From: J054 sp965223095
GTDB taxonomy: Bacteria; Pseudomonadota; Gammaproteobacteria; Steroidobacterales; GCA-2729495
Assembly (NCBI GenBank): GCA_965223095.1
Contig: OZ244979.1
Coordinates: 124,001 to 188,000 of the forward strand
DNA length: 64,000 nt
Direction: 5' to 3'
Positions 15,509 to 24,815 of this stretch are shown here, one piece after another. Made by a program: the position numbers and the translations under genes. The notes beneath the pieces are model-generated. The model was not told the DNA's origin. It saw nothing but the letters and a program-made list of their open reading frames with translations, and did not search any database. Position 1 is the first letter of the stretch; each line of letters starts with the position of its first letter.

Positions 15509-17758
15509 TTACTCAGCGCCGAAATTTTTCCGGAACCGAAGCATCCAGGTTCTGGGATCTTGTAGATACTGAAAGCCGGCCAGGGTCGAGACCACCATGG
15601 TCCGATCATTACAGTTCTTACACTCCAGCGTCAAACTCCAGTCATGGTCTAGGTTGTTCAGCGCAACCGAACCATTCCAAGTTGTGTAGCCGGTATTTAG
15701 ACTCTCCGGGCCGCCGCTGGTGCCCACACTATGGTTACCAATCTTGTAAACGTAAGCACCGGGGATCAGCTCCAGGCTGCTGCCTATGGGATATACATAG
15801 TTAAAGCCGGCATTCAAAGTGTAGTCGGGAGCCCGGACCGGCTCGGCAATTTCACCATTGGGGTCGACAATACCTTGGCTGCAATCGGTCCCGCTGGTCT
15901 GACAGGTCTGCTGCTGCGCGATGATGCTCGGATCAATATTCTTGTATTCCGCATCCTGAATACCAACATTCGCGAACAAACTTAGTTGATCGGTCGGCGC
16001 GTACAGCATGTCGAGTTCAAGCCCGATATTTTCCAAATCGGCAAAGTTTTGCGTAATAAAGACGATACCACCGCCGGCACTGTTAAAAGCCGATGGCAAT
16101 TGGTAGTCGGTTACATCGGTGTAATACGCGTTGAAGTTCAAGCGTAGAGTGTTATCCATCCACTCCGATTTCATACCGACTTCGTAAGACCAAACTTTCT
16201 CTGAATCAAAGTTCAGCAATGTCGACGGATCGGTTCCGCGTGCATTCCAACCGCCTGACTTAAACCCGCGCGTCGCTGACGCATAGAAGTTTACATCGTC
16301 CGTGGCTGCAACGTTAACCGCGAAGCGAGGTGTCCATATTTCCTCATTCTGAGTAATTGGCAATCCAGCTGCAATGATATTTGCCGTGGTCAAATCAGTG
16401 GCGTCGCCCACTGGCACATTGTCAGAGTAGCCAATGTCCTTGTCCTCATCAGTCCAGCGAACACCGGCCGTCAAGGTCACCACGTCAGCGATCACCCAAT
16501 CCGCTTGAAAGTAGGCGGCCAGAGCCTCGGTTTCATTTTCCAAAATACGATCGGCGAGTATTAGCGGAAAGCCTAGGTCGAATATATCGCCAAAATCGGT
16601 GGTATTTTCTTCCTTTAGGTAAAACAGTCCGGCCACGTAGTCAAAGGCTTCGCCAAAGTCTCCCGTCCACTTAACTTCCTGAGAAAATTGCTCATGACTG
16701 CCTTCGTTGGCAATGGTAAAACCGCCATAACTGGCCGCCCCATCGAAGAAGTCCAGGGCAAAATTCTGCTCCAAATCCCGCCACCCGGTAATAAGCTCGA
16801 GATTGCCCGCTTCGCCAACATCCCAGCTTAGCACTGAAGTTGCGCTGAAGGTTTCAACCCTATTTCCCAATCGCTCGCGCTGCTTGGCGCCCGTTAGCAA
16901 GCCCACCAAATTCGTATTGTCCTTACTGAGTCCGGTCGCGCTGACCCGGTTATTGCCATCCTTAAAATTCAGCATGTTCGCATGATCGTTCTCGATGTAA
17001 TCGACGGCAACATCCCACGCCAAAGCGTCGCTAATGTTGAAAAGCACATGGCCGCGCAGACCATAATTCTCTTCGGCGTTGATATTGTCCTCGCCCGTGG
17101 TTCGACTTGTGACAAAACCATCGTCTTCGATGTAGTAGGCCGAGAATTTGGTGAGTACGCGTTCGCTAATCGGAATATCGATACTGCCCTTACCTAAAAA
17201 TCGGGAGAATTCGCCAAAGCCAAGTTCAAAGTTGCCGCCAAACTCTTCGGCGGGTTTCTTCAGAATGACACGCACCGCGCCGCCCGTGGTGTTACGTCCA
17301 AATAATGTGCCTTGAGGACCGCGTAGCACTTCAATTCGATCAACATCAAACAAAGTAAAATTGTTGGCGTTCTGGCGAGTGACGTATATGTCATCGACAT
17401 AACTGCCCACCGGAGGGTCGAAGGTCGCGATGGACTCAGTATTGTTGAGACCCCGCAAGGAATAGGTGTTCGCCGTGCCCAAGCCGGTGTTGTTGTGGCC
17501 GATCAGGTTTGGCACCAACTTCGTCATGTCCAAGGTTTCGGTAACCTGCAAGCGCTCGAGTTGTTCCGCATCATAGGCAGTCACCGCGAGCGGTATATCC
17601 TGCGCAATTTCTTCGCGGCGCTGAGCAGTGACTAGAATGTCGTCCATTAAGACGTTTTGCGCCACGGTTGGAAACGCTACCACCCACGTCGCCGCGATGA
17701 TTGCCATCACGCCGCTCATGGAAATCTTTCTACATACCGGCTTCAGCATTGCTTGCAC
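15509..17758 (-). CDS. TonB-dependent outer-membrane receptor
   Basis: 749-residue receptor. Signal peptide (GVMAIIAATWVVAFPTVAQ), TonB box DDILVTAQRREE and plug domain with DIPLAVTAYDAEQL, LRGLNNTESIATFDPPVGSY, and EVLRGPQGTLFGRNTTGGAVR. The barrel has typical strand signatures such as FYASATRGFKSGGWNARG. It ends in RFRKNFGAE, so the terminal aromatic is four residues from the end rather than last. The plug wording is that of the large receptor groups in sphingomonads and marine gammaproteobacteria thought to import organic compounds. It is monocistronic, with its own terminator at 15455. Ligand unknown. Confidence 0.93.
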   Translation of the reverse strand: MQAMLKPVCRKISMSGVMAIIAATWVVAFPTVAQNVLMDDILVTAQRREEIAQDIPLAVTAYDAEQLERLQVTETLDMTKLVPNLIGHNNTGLGTANTYSLRGLNNTESIATFDPPVGSYVDDIYVTRQNANNFTLFDVDRIEVLRGPQGTLFGRNTTGGAVRVILKKPAEEFGGNFELGFGEFSRFLGKGSIDIPISERVLTKFSAYYIEDDGFVTSRTTGEDNINAEENYGLRGHVLFNISDALAWDVAVDYIENDHANMLNFKDGNNRVSATGLSKDNTNLVGLLTGAKQRERLGNRVETFSATSVLSWDVGEAGNLELITGWRDLEQNFALDFFDGAASYGGFTIANEGSHEQFSQEVKWTGDFGEAFDYVAGLFYLKEENTTDFGDIFDLGFPLILADRILENETEALAAYFQADWVIADVVTLTAGVRWTDEDKDIGYSDNVPVGDATDLTTANIIAAGLPITQNEEIWTPRFAVNVAATDDVNFYASATRGFKSGGWNARGTDPSTLLNFDSEKVWSYEVGMKSEWMDNTLRLNFNAYYTDVTDYQLPSAFNSAGGGIVFITQNFADLENIGLELDMLYAPTDQLSLFANVGIQDAEYKNIDPSIIAQQQTCQTSGTDCSQGIVDPNGEIAEPVRAPDYTLNAGFNYVYPIGSSLELIPGAYVYKIGNHSVGTSGGPESLNTGYTTWNGSVALNNLDHDWSLTLECKNCNDRTMVVSTLAGFQYLQDPRTWMLRFRKNFGAE

Positions 17759-17814
17759 TCCCCTGCATCGTTGGTCTGGATTGACCGAACCGCCGTCTAT
17801 CGGGCGACTGTGTT

Positions 17815-17851
17815 CAAAATAGCCAGCCTGACTGATTTGCCAGGCTGGCTA
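17815..17851 (-). terminator. Rho-independent terminator of the AAA ATPase gene
   Basis: An 11-bp perfect stem, TAGCCAGCCTG at 17820-17830 pairing with 17841-17851, with a 10-base loop. On the minus strand it is followed by ATTTTG, a short U-tract. It lies 83 bp after the ATPase stop at 17934 and insulates the TonB receptor promoter. Confidence 0.75.
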
Positions 17852-17933
17852 ACTGTATACGCACTGTGTTGGAATGCCAACAGTCGTTAAATTTTGCCGA
17901 TCAAAGGCTTATCACAGGGTTTGAATGGTGTTG

Positions 17934-19412
17934 CTAACTTGCAACATCCGCGGGCACGCAACGCTCCGCAGCCCATTGGCGCAGAGCGCCCACGCGCTCA
18001 GCCATGACCACCGCCAGCGGGCGGGTGCGCAGGAATTCCGATAGCAAATGTGCCTCGGTCATTGGCTTGCGCTGAGCGTGGGCGGCATAGAGCGCGGCCA
18101 CCACGGCTTGCTCGAGTTCAGCCCCGGAAAAGTCCTGGCTTGCTTTGGCCATTCTCCGAAGATCGAAGCTTTTAGCGTCTAAACCGCGATTTTTAAGATG
18201 GATTTCTAGAATTTTCTGCCGTATGTCGGGGCTGGGCAGGTCCACGAAAAATAACTCATCAAAGCGCCCCTTGCGCACCAATTCGGGCGGCAGGCGGCGC
18301 ACGTCATTCGCGGTCGCCATGACAAAGACCGGGGCTGTTTTTTCCGCCATCCAGGTGAGAAAGCTACCCAGCACACGCTGGGAGGTGCCACTGTCGCCAT
18401 CGCCGGTGGCAAAGCCTTTTTCGATTTCATCGATCCACAATACGCAAGGCGCCATGAGCTCAGCTTGACGCAAAGAGTCGCGCAGCTGACGTTCGGTTTC
18501 ACCGTGAAACTTGTTGTATACGGCAGCCATGTCCAAGCGCAGCAGGGGCAGGCCAAACATGCCGGCGGCAACCTTGGCCGCCAAACTCTTACCGCAACCT
18601 TGTACACCGATCAGCAATAAACCGCGCGGCGGATCCAAACCTTCAACTTGACCGGCGAGCACGCGCCGGCGTTGCTCTAACCAAACCTTTAGACGGTTGA
18701 GTCCAGCCAACGCGGCAAATTTTTCCGTGTCCGCTTCGTAGGTCAATACGCCATCGCGATTCAGCAGACTCTGTTTTGCGTGCATCAGCTCCGGTACATC
18801 ATCCGCTGCTATCGCACCATCGTGCATAGCACGACGCGCCAAGCGCTCAACCTCGGTTCTGGTCAGTCCGGAAAGATTGCGCACGAGTTGATCCAAGGCC
18901 GACCGGTCAATTTGAATCTTGCCGTGATTTTGCGCATTCCATTCGGCCACGACACCGGCAATCAGCCGAGCGCGTTCTTTTGCATTGGGCAGTTGCATCT
19001 CGAAGCGCGCGGCCATGCGCTCCAGATCGGTGGGCAGCGTAACAGCGTGACTCAACAAAATGACGGTCCGGCGTCCATCGCGAGAATTGACCGCGATATC
19101 CTTGAGCAGCCGCTGATGCACGGGATCCTCCACGAAGGGATGAAAATCTAGGAGCACGTAAACGCCAGGCCCGCGGACGCTGCGAATATGCTTTAAGACA
19201 TTGGTGGGGTCCGCATTGTGCTGCTGCGTGCCCAAGGCCTTGTCCATGCGTCGCAAGCCATCGGTCACCGTCCAGCAAAACAATGGGCGCTCGTCAATGG
19301 CGGAACCGGTGCGAAATAGTTCCAGCAGATGATCCAGAAAGCACTGCTCTTCATGAGTTTCCACCACCACGATGGGCACACGGGAAGCCAATATGACTGC
19401 GAGATCTTCCAT
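17934..19412 (-). CDS. Ycf46-like AAA ATPase
   Basis: 492 residues. The N-terminal half (residues 1-235) matches the inactive P-loop-like part of Ycf46 proteins (ILASRVPIVVVETHEEQ, GVYVLLDFHPFVEDP, VILLSHAVTLPTDLE). The C-terminal half is a complete AAA module: Walker A GVQGCGKS at 269-276, Walker B LWIDEIE near 325-331, sensor 1 ATANDV, and arginine fingers in LVRKGRFDE. Ycf46 is a plastid and cyanobacterial protein linked to CO2-dependent growth; bacterial homologues are poorly studied. The ATG at 19412 is chosen since the domain begins there; a longer frame to 19595 encodes a stretch without family resemblance. It is followed by a terminator and appears monocistronic. Confidence 0.82.
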   Translation of the reverse strand: MEDLAVILASRVPIVVVETHEEQCFLDHLLELFRTGSAIDERPLFCWTVTDGLRRMDKALGTQQHNADPTNVLKHIRSVRGPGVYVLLDFHPFVEDPVHQRLLKDIAVNSRDGRRTVILLSHAVTLPTDLERMAARFEMQLPNAKERARLIAGVVAEWNAQNHGKIQIDRSALDQLVRNLSGLTRTEVERLARRAMHDGAIAADDVPELMHAKQSLLNRDGVLTYEADTEKFAALAGLNRLKVWLEQRRRVLAGQVEGLDPPRGLLLIGVQGCGKSLAAKVAAGMFGLPLLRLDMAAVYNKFHGETERQLRDSLRQAELMAPCVLWIDEIEKGFATGDGDSGTSQRVLGSFLTWMAEKTAPVFVMATANDVRRLPPELVRKGRFDELFFVDLPSPDIRQKILEIHLKNRGLDAKSFDLRRMAKASQDFSGAELEQAVVAALYAAHAQRKPMTEAHLLSEFLRTRPLAVVMAERVGALRQWAAERCVPADVAS

Positions 19413-19721
19413 GCTGGTCGTTCCAATCGTCCTTTTTCCGCAGGTGCTGGAGTGCACGGGTTCAGCGCCATCGGCCGTCACAACTGGACCAACGCCTCTC
19501 CACAACACGTCGTGGTCAGCAATTGCAGCATCGTTGACCGAAGACAGCCTGAAGCGAGGCGCCACGGCTGCAACGAAGGAACCACCAACGCCCATGGCCC
19601 CGTCCCAACGGGATATTTGACATATGTTGCCGGAAACCCGCCACGACGCCTATCACAGACTTACAGCCATCATACTCAACCTATTTGTTGACTATCAATC
19701 ATTTGATTGATAGTCTAAAGC
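19413..19721. other. 309-bp divergent intergenic region
   Basis: Lies between the AAA ATPase and the ArsR regulator starts. It contains the 26-bp palindrome described separately near the right end. The left part can be read as an upstream extension of the ATPase frame but looks non-coding. Confidence 0.5.
19690..19715. promoter_or_regulatory. Perfect 26-bp palindrome, ArsR operator
   Basis: GACTATCAATCA at 19690-19701, two central T, then its exact reverse complement at 19704-19715, ending 6 bp before the ATG of the ArsR-family gene at 19722. ArsR-family dimers bind palindromes of this size and AT-rich type; autorepression of the regulator and the DUF899 gene is the simplest reading. The site would cover the -10 region or the ribosome-binding site. 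Confidence 0.75.
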
Positions 19722-20108
19722 ATGCGCAATAACCTGCCACTGCGACCAGCACTCCGCGACGAAGATCCGGCCGAGCAGCAGCTCAATCTCGCCTTCGCCG
19801 CACTGGCGGACCCAGTGCGGCGGCGGATCTTGGAACGCTTGGATGGCCAAACCTATACGGTTTCTGAACTTGCGCGGCCCTTCGATATGTCCCTGCAAGC
19901 CGTTTCGCGGCATATCCAAGTACTGGTACGCGCCGGCTTAGTCACCCAAGAGCGCAGCGGCCGCATCGCCCGTTGTGAGCTAGCGGTAGGTCCGTTGTTT
20001 GGCGCCGCCGTTTGGCTAAATCGTTACACGAAATATTGGCAACAACAATTCGAAACCCTAGCCCTGTGGCTAGATGAACTTGAGCAAGAAGACCACAAAA
20101 AATCCTGA
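19722..20108 (+). CDS. ArsR-family winged-helix repressor
   Basis: 128 residues with the ArsR winged-helix fold: AFAALADPVRRRILERLDG, the recognition helix SELARPFDMSLQAVSRHIQVL and the wing GLVTQERSGRIARCEL. The metal-binding CxCxD motif of ArsR/SmtB in helix 3 is absent. This places it in the large subgroup that regulates a linked DUF899 or SRPBCC gene and responds to something other than a classical metal. It is preceded by a perfect palindrome and followed 11 bp later by the DUF899 gene, so regulator and target form one autoregulated operon. One cysteine (ARCEL) is present and could sense redox change, but this is speculation. Confidence 0.88.
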   Translation: MRNNLPLRPALRDEDPAEQQLNLAFAALADPVRRRILERLDGQTYTVSELARPFDMSLQAVSRHIQVLVRAGLVTQERSGRIARCELAVGPLFGAAVWLNRYTKYWQQQFETLALWLDELEQEDHKKS

Positions 20109-20119
20109 GGAGAAAAACC

Positions 20120-20689
20120 ATGGCTTACGCCGATAGCCGCCAACAACTAACGGACCTGCGTCAACAAATTACGAACCTGCGCGCGCAAATACGCGATCTG
20201 CAATCTAAAGTTGAACCGGAAACCGTTGATGACTACGAGCTCAGCAACTCAGAGGGCTCAATGCGACTCAGTGAACTGTTCGGTCAGCAGGACACACTCT
20301 TCGTCGTGCACAACATGGGTACGAGTTGCAGTTACTGCACACTGTGGGCCGATGGGCTCAATGGGGTACTCGGGCATTTGGAAAATCGCGCGGCGTTTGT
20401 GCTGTCTTCACCAGACAGTCCAAGAGTTCAACAAGAGTTTGCGCGCAAGCGCGGCTGGAACTTCCAAATGATCAGTCATCAAGGCACGAATTTTGCCGCG
20501 GACATGGGCTACGCCAACGATGACGGATTCCATCCCGGCGTATCAGTGTTTCGCCGCGACGGCGAAAATATAATCAGAGTTTCCGACACCGCCTTTGGCC
20601 CGGGCGACGATTTCTGCCTAGTTTGGCATCTCTTCGACCTGATTCCCGAAGGGCCCAACGGCTGGCAGCCACGTTACGACTATAGCTAG
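20120..20689 (+). CDS. DUF899 thioredoxin-like protein
   Basis: 189 residues. An N-terminal coiled coil (RQQLTDLRQQITNLRAQI) is followed by a thioredoxin-like domain with a CxxC pair, C70 and C73 in MGTSCSYCTLWADG, then FVLSSPDSP and GVSVFRRDG. This is the DUF899 family, whose members commonly sit beside ArsR regulators; their biochemical function is not established, though a thiol or peroxide-linked role is plausible. A good ribosome site (GAGGAG) lies 8 bases before the ATG. Expression is probably controlled by the upstream regulator through the palindrome. The protein lacks a signal peptide and is cytoplasmic. Confidence 0.88.
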   Translation: MAYADSRQQLTDLRQQITNLRAQIRDLQSKVEPETVDDYELSNSEGSMRLSELFGQQDTLFVVHNMGTSCSYCTLWADGLNGVLGHLENRAAFVLSSPDSPRVQQEFARKRGWNFQMISHQGTNFAADMGYANDDGFHPGVSVFRRDGENIIRVSDTAFGPGDDFCLVWHLFDLIPEGPNGWQPRYDYS

Positions 20690-20783
20690 CTACCGACCAC
20701 CACACGCCCATAAGGGATTGCCGAGACAGCCAAATGCCAAGCTCTTGCTATAAAATAGCGAAATAAAAGCAGCCCATGGTTTC

Positions 20784-21629
20784 ATGTCAAAGCAGCAAAT
20801 TACGCTAGAGCCAATCTCCGGTTCTCTCGGCGCCATCATCGACGGCATCGACCTTAGTCAGGAACTTGATGACCATAGCTACGCGGCCATCAAGACAGCA
20901 CTGCTAGAAAATCTGGTCATTTTTTTTCGCGATCAGGACATCACACCCGCACAACAAGTCACCTTCGGCCGCCGCTTTGGTGAATTGCACATTCACCCCT
21001 TTATTCCCAATCTGGAAGGCCACCAGGAAATCATCAAGCTCTATGCCGAGACTGGTGACAAAGAAACCTTGCGACTCGCCAATTATTGGCATGAAGACTT
21101 AAGCTACAGCCCGGACCCACCCCTAGCTGCGATCTTGCGTGCCGCGCAGGTTCCCTCCCGCGGCGGCGATACCATGTGGGTCAATCTGTATAAAGCCTAT
21201 GACACGCTATCGCCCAAGATGCAGGAAATCGTCGCGGGTCTGTCTGCCTGGCATGACGTTACAAAAACCTATCGTCGCCAAGATTTGCAGCGCGAAGGCG
21301 GGCCGGAACAGTATTGGTCTACCTTCAACAAGATGCCGCCGACTTTGCATCCCTTGGTCAAGACGCATCCGGAGACCGGCAAGAAGCTACTCTATGTGAG
21401 CGAACTTACCACTACTTATATAGAAGGCTTGCGTGAAGCCGAAAGTGATGCCTTGCTAAACATGCTGTACAAACACTTGGATTGGAAAGAACTGCATTGC
21501 CGTTTTTACTGGCGGAAAAATTCCATTGCCATGTGGGACAACCGGTGTACGGCGCATTATGCCGTTCGCGACTACAGCGAGCCGAGGGAAATGCACCGCG
21601 TGACGGTGATCGGTGATGCATTTAATTGA
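20784..21629 (+). CDS. TauD/TfdA-family Fe(II)/2-oxoglutarate dioxygenase
   Basis: 281 residues of the TauD/TfdA type, which hydroxylate substrates such as taurine, alkyl sulfates or phenoxyacetates with 2-oxoglutarate as co-substrate. The iron ligands are visible: His103 and Asp105 in NYWHEDLSY, and His258 in RCTAHYAVRDY. The 2-oxoglutarate-binding Arg is Arg272 in EMHRVTV. N-terminal SLGAIIDGIDLSQELDD and FFRDQDITPAQQ are also typical. No sulfonate or alkylsulfate transporter is next to it, so the substrate is open. Its end overlaps the start of the next gene by 14 bp, which suggests coupling. Confidence 0.88.
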   Translation: MSKQQITLEPISGSLGAIIDGIDLSQELDDHSYAAIKTALLENLVIFFRDQDITPAQQVTFGRRFGELHIHPFIPNLEGHQEIIKLYAETGDKETLRLANYWHEDLSYSPDPPLAAILRAAQVPSRGGDTMWVNLYKAYDTLSPKMQEIVAGLSAWHDVTKTYRRQDLQREGGPEQYWSTFNKMPPTLHPLVKTHPETGKKLLYVSELTTTYIEGLREAESDALLNMLYKHLDWKELHCRFYWRKNSIAMWDNRCTAHYAVRDYSEPREMHRVTVIGDAFN

Positions 21630-22899
21630 AAGTCGAAAGCGGAAGCTTCTCTGCTACGCAATTTTCCATATACTCATTGGACAAGTAGCGTTTGCACAAT
21701 CGTCTGACCAAGAAAACGAAGCCGCAATCTATGCGCGCTTCAAGTCCGCCTGGGATAGCAATCAATACACAGCGGCGCTCGATGCCGCGAATAAGCTTGT
21801 AACCCACCGAAGGGAAAAGTACGGTGCACAAAGCGCGGCGCTAACATCAAGTTTGATCAATCTCGCCGGGACAGAAGTCAAGCTAGAGCAATGGTTTGCT
21901 GCCGTCGAGCATGCGCAAGAAGCCAGACAGATCATCGCCGTGCTAGATGATGTCCCCTTCAGCGCCGTGTATGCGGCCGCCCAAGTTGAGGCCGACGGAC
22001 ACTTGGGCGCAAGCAACGGCAAAGCCGCGAGGACTGTCCTCTACGACATACTGCGCGCCAACGGCAAGGAAAAACCGGTAGACCGGCTGCGTGAGGCTGA
22101 AATTTGTGATCGCTTGGTTGAGGCGGCCACACTCTTGCAGGATTACCACGATGGCAATCACTATGCCCGCCGCGCCCTACAGGCAAGAGAATCCCAGCAT
22201 GGCAAAAAAGGTGTAGGCCTACTGCCCGGGATACACGAAGCGGCGCGCTGGTACCGATTCTCTAGCCAATTCAACCGCGAGCGAAAATTGCATCGCCGTG
22301 CTATAAAAATCATGGAGGCCAACTACGGCCTTACCGATGAACGCTTGGCCACGCCCTTGCGGGGCATCGCCTCCTCCTACATGTATGACAACGAAGGTGC
22401 TAAAGAAGCCGAGCGGGCCCTGCGGCGCGCAATGAATCTGGAGTTTTCGAGCTCCGCCGAGGCGACCTACGTACAAGCGCTCACGCTGGCTGAACTCGCC
22501 GACTATCTCGTTGTCTTCAAAGACCCCGTCGAATCCACCGAACTGTACGTCAGTGCCTGGAAGACATTGGCCGAGCACCATTCCATTGGCCCAGATATCG
22601 CGGATGACACATTCGGACAAGTTAAATTACTTTACTACCGCATGCCGAGTGCCCCGGCCAATACCGGAAAGGGTGGCGATTACTTCGCCGCAGGTCATGT
22701 CAAAGCTGAGTTTACTGTGACCGCACTGGGTACCGTTGAAAATATAGAAATTCTCGAGCGGAAACCACGACAAATGAAACCTCAACCATTTCATCGCGCA
22801 TATGGCAAAGCGCGATACCGGCCGCGCACAATCGCTGGAAAAGTCGTCGCGACCCCGAGCGTTAGTCACAGGACGACCTACACCATTACCCATCGCTAA
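21616..22899 (+). CDS. Secreted TPR-like protein with TonB-like C-terminus
   Basis: 427 residues. The signal peptide ends in QVAFAQ. The body, about residues 30-330, is helical with loosely repeated pairs (YTAALDAANKLVTHRREKYG, WFAAVEHAQEARQIIAVL, HYARRALQARESQHG), consistent with tetratricopeptide repeats. The last ~70 residues (VKAEFTVTALGTVENIEILERKP ... YRPRTIAGKVV) look like a TonB C-terminal fold, as in several secreted gammaproteobacterial TPR proteins. The ATG at 21616 directly follows a GTG at 21613. It overlaps the TauD gene and is convergent with the DUF429 gene, whose stop is the next base. Role unknown. Confidence 0.72.
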   Translation: MHLIESRKRKLLCYAIFHILIGQVAFAQSSDQENEAAIYARFKSAWDSNQYTAALDAANKLVTHRREKYGAQSAALTSSLINLAGTEVKLEQWFAAVEHAQEARQIIAVLDDVPFSAVYAAAQVEADGHLGASNGKAARTVLYDILRANGKEKPVDRLREAEICDRLVEAATLLQDYHDGNHYARRALQARESQHGKKGVGLLPGIHEAARWYRFSSQFNRERKLHRRAIKIMEANYGLTDERLATPLRGIASSYMYDNEGAKEAERALRRAMNLEFSSSAEATYVQALTLAELADYLVVFKDPVESTELYVSAWKTLAEHHSIGPDIADDTFGQVKLLYYRMPSAPANTGKGGDYFAAGHVKAEFTVTALGTVENIEILERKPRQMKPQPFHRAYGKARYRPRTIAGKVVATPSVSHRTTYTITHR

Positions 22900-23637
22900 T
22901 CACTCGTCGACAACATTACGCAGACGCCTACCCGGCAAATAGTGCATCTGCATCGGCAATCCCTTGGGGTCAATTTCCGGCTCTTCCGGGATCGCCAGCA
23001 ACTGCTCCGGTTTACGCGCACACAAGGCCAACACAAAAGCATCCACCACGTCGTCCCGGGCCGCCTCGAACCCGCCGTGGGCGAGGAAAGCGCTAGCCAC
23101 CAGCGCCTCTGCATCAGCGTGCAAAATTGACAGCAGCGTCATACGTTGTGTAAACCCCGCACGTGTCTTCTTCGCTTCACTCATGGGTCCGCCGGCCAGC
23201 GAGGCGAATAGAAACTCGGGATGAGCCTCGTGCAAGGTCGCCCGCGCGCCGGCATCGGCCAGCAGTAGCTGATCGAGTTCGCGAATCTTCGGGACCAAGT
23301 TCCAAGATTGACGCGTCAGGCCTCGCCCGCTCAAACGTCGATACTGCGCCAGCGCGCCAGCGTAGTCTTTTGCGCGTAAGGTCGGCCGCAAGGGCGCGGC
23401 AAATACACTGGATCGCCGTGGCCCCAATGCCGCCCGCGCGAGAACATCGCACTGACGTTCGGCTTTGCCGCGCGCACGCAACCCGATGGGCATGTCGATG
23501 AGGGCGAAACAATCTTGCGGTGTGCTGGTGAGAATTTCGGCTATTGTTTCGGCCACGCCGAAGGTGACTGTCTCGTCGACAAAGCGAAAGTAAAACCAAC
23601 CCTCGCGGCAAGCATCAATGCCCAGCGCAGCCTTCAC
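22900..23637 (-). CDS. DUF429 protein, predicted RNase H-like fold
   Basis: 245 residues, last gene of the long minus-strand operon. The opening ALGIDACREGWFY, the LIDMPIGL strand with its acidic residue, RRSSVFAAP, and HPEFLFASLAG are the markers of DUF429, a family predicted to have an RNase H-like nuclease fold but with no established activity. The start is placed at GTG 23637, which overlaps the stop of the monooxygenase gene as GTGA; an upstream in-frame TTG at 23661 is less likely. Why this protein ends a catabolic operon is unclear. It is convergent with the TPR gene. Confidence 0.82.
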   Translation of the reverse strand: MKAALGIDACREGWFYFRFVDETVTFGVAETIAEILTSTPQDCFALIDMPIGLRARGKAERQCDVLARAALGPRRSSVFAAPLRPTLRAKDYAGALAQYRRLSGRGLTRQSWNLVPKIRELDQLLLADAGARATLHEAHPEFLFASLAGGPMSEAKKTRAGFTQRMTLLSILHADAEALVASAFLAHGGFEAARDDVVDAFVLALCARKPEQLLAIPEEPEIDPKGLPMQMHYLPGRRLRNVVDE

Positions 23638-24815
23638 CAATAACCCGCCGCCGATAAGCAATAAGCCGCGTGACGCTGGGGATCCGCAGCAATGGCTGCC
23701 AAGGAATCACGCATCTGTTGTGTGCTAGCCGCATCCAGACGATCCATGGCCAAACCCCGCATGTGGTTTTCCGCTAAACGCGCGTCCATACTGGGCTTAA
23801 GTTCGGCCTCAAAAGCCAACAGACTTGATCGCAGTTCATCGTCACTGTGGAGTGCGTCATGCTCGCGCAACAAGGCAGTCAATCTCGCCACCGCGCGCAG
23901 GGCCACATTCATGCCCTGACTCAAGCCTGGATGCAGGGTATTGCAGGCGTCACCCAGCAATACAAGATTCGCATCGGTCCAGCGCCGAGCGTGGGCGCAA
24001 GTAATAGGATAGACACCGCCCACCACCGGAAGAATATCTGCCAACTCCGGCAGCCAAGCTGCAAGCCGCGCACCCAATTCCTGCGGGCTGGCGCGCTTGA
24101 ACTCCGCGATCTCTTCGCGTGGCAAGGGTAAACCGATTTTCCAATGACCTCCGGTACGGGGAATCACGCTGATCATGCCCCGCGCAGAAAAATAAACGCG
24201 TACCTCGTTGCGGCTATCGGAAATACAGCGCGGTGCGAATAAGGTCAACATTGGATTCCGGTAAGCGTACTCATCTGTCTCAATGCCCGCGGCCCGGCGC
24301 AGGCGCGAATTTCGGCCGTCGGCCGCGACAATTAGACGTGCCGAAATGTTTTCAAGTCCGGCATCCGACTCGACCGCCAAGCTGTAGCCAGAATCGCCAC
24401 GCATCAGCTTGGCAATGGCCGGGCGACGAATCGAAAAATTTGGATTTCTGGCGGCGGCCATCAATAAGGCTTGCGAGATCAACTCATGATTCAGGTACAC
24501 GAAGTAGGGATGCGGGATGTCCAAATCATCCACCGGCACCCGCATAACCAGCTCGCCCCGATTGCTTAGATAGCGGGCACCTAGACGCTTCTCCGCACCC
24601 AGGGCCCACATATCATCCAATACGCTCCAAGCCTCCAACCACTCACAGCTCTTGGGCTGTAGATTGTCGCCCCGCGCGGTGTCCAAAGCTTCGCCGCTAC
24701 GTTCCACCAGCAGCACCGCTTGGCCGGTGTCGGCCCAGGCGCAAGCCATGGCGGGACCCGCAATACCACCGCCGACGATGGCAAGGTCGAAATCGCTAGC
24801 CACGCGTGTGGGCAT
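23634..24815 (-). CDS. FAD-dependent aromatic-type monooxygenase
   Basis: 393-residue class A flavin monooxygenase (UbiH / p-hydroxybenzoate hydroxylase fold). The dinucleotide-binding start DFDLAIVGGGIAGPAMA, the middle motif IVAADGRNSRLRR and the late FAD motif LLGDACNTLHPGLSQGMNVALR are all intact. These enzymes usually hydroxylate aromatic or conjugated ring substrates with NAD(P)H and O2. The ATG at 24815 overlaps the end of the MBL-hydrolase gene by 20 bp; a GTG at 24803 would reduce this. It overlaps the DUF429 gene by four bases. In context it is likely a later step in breakdown of the molybdoenzyme product, which is inference. Confidence 0.87.
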   Translation of the reverse strand: MPTRVASDFDLAIVGGGIAGPAMACAWADTGQAVLLVERSGEALDTARGDNLQPKSCEWLEAWSVLDDMWALGAEKRLGARYLSNRGELVMRVPVDDLDIPHPYFVYLNHELISQALLMAAARNPNFSIRRPAIAKLMRGDSGYSLAVESDAGLENISARLIVAADGRNSRLRRAAGIETDEYAYRNPMLTLFAPRCISDSRNEVRVYFSARGMISVIPRTGGHWKIGLPLPREEIAEFKRASPQELGARLAAWLPELADILPVVGGVYPITCAHARRWTDANLVLLGDACNTLHPGLSQGMNVALRAVARLTALLREHDALHSDDELRSSLLAFEAELKPSMDARLAENHMRGLAMDRLDAASTQQMRDSLAAIAADPQRHAAYCLSAAGYW

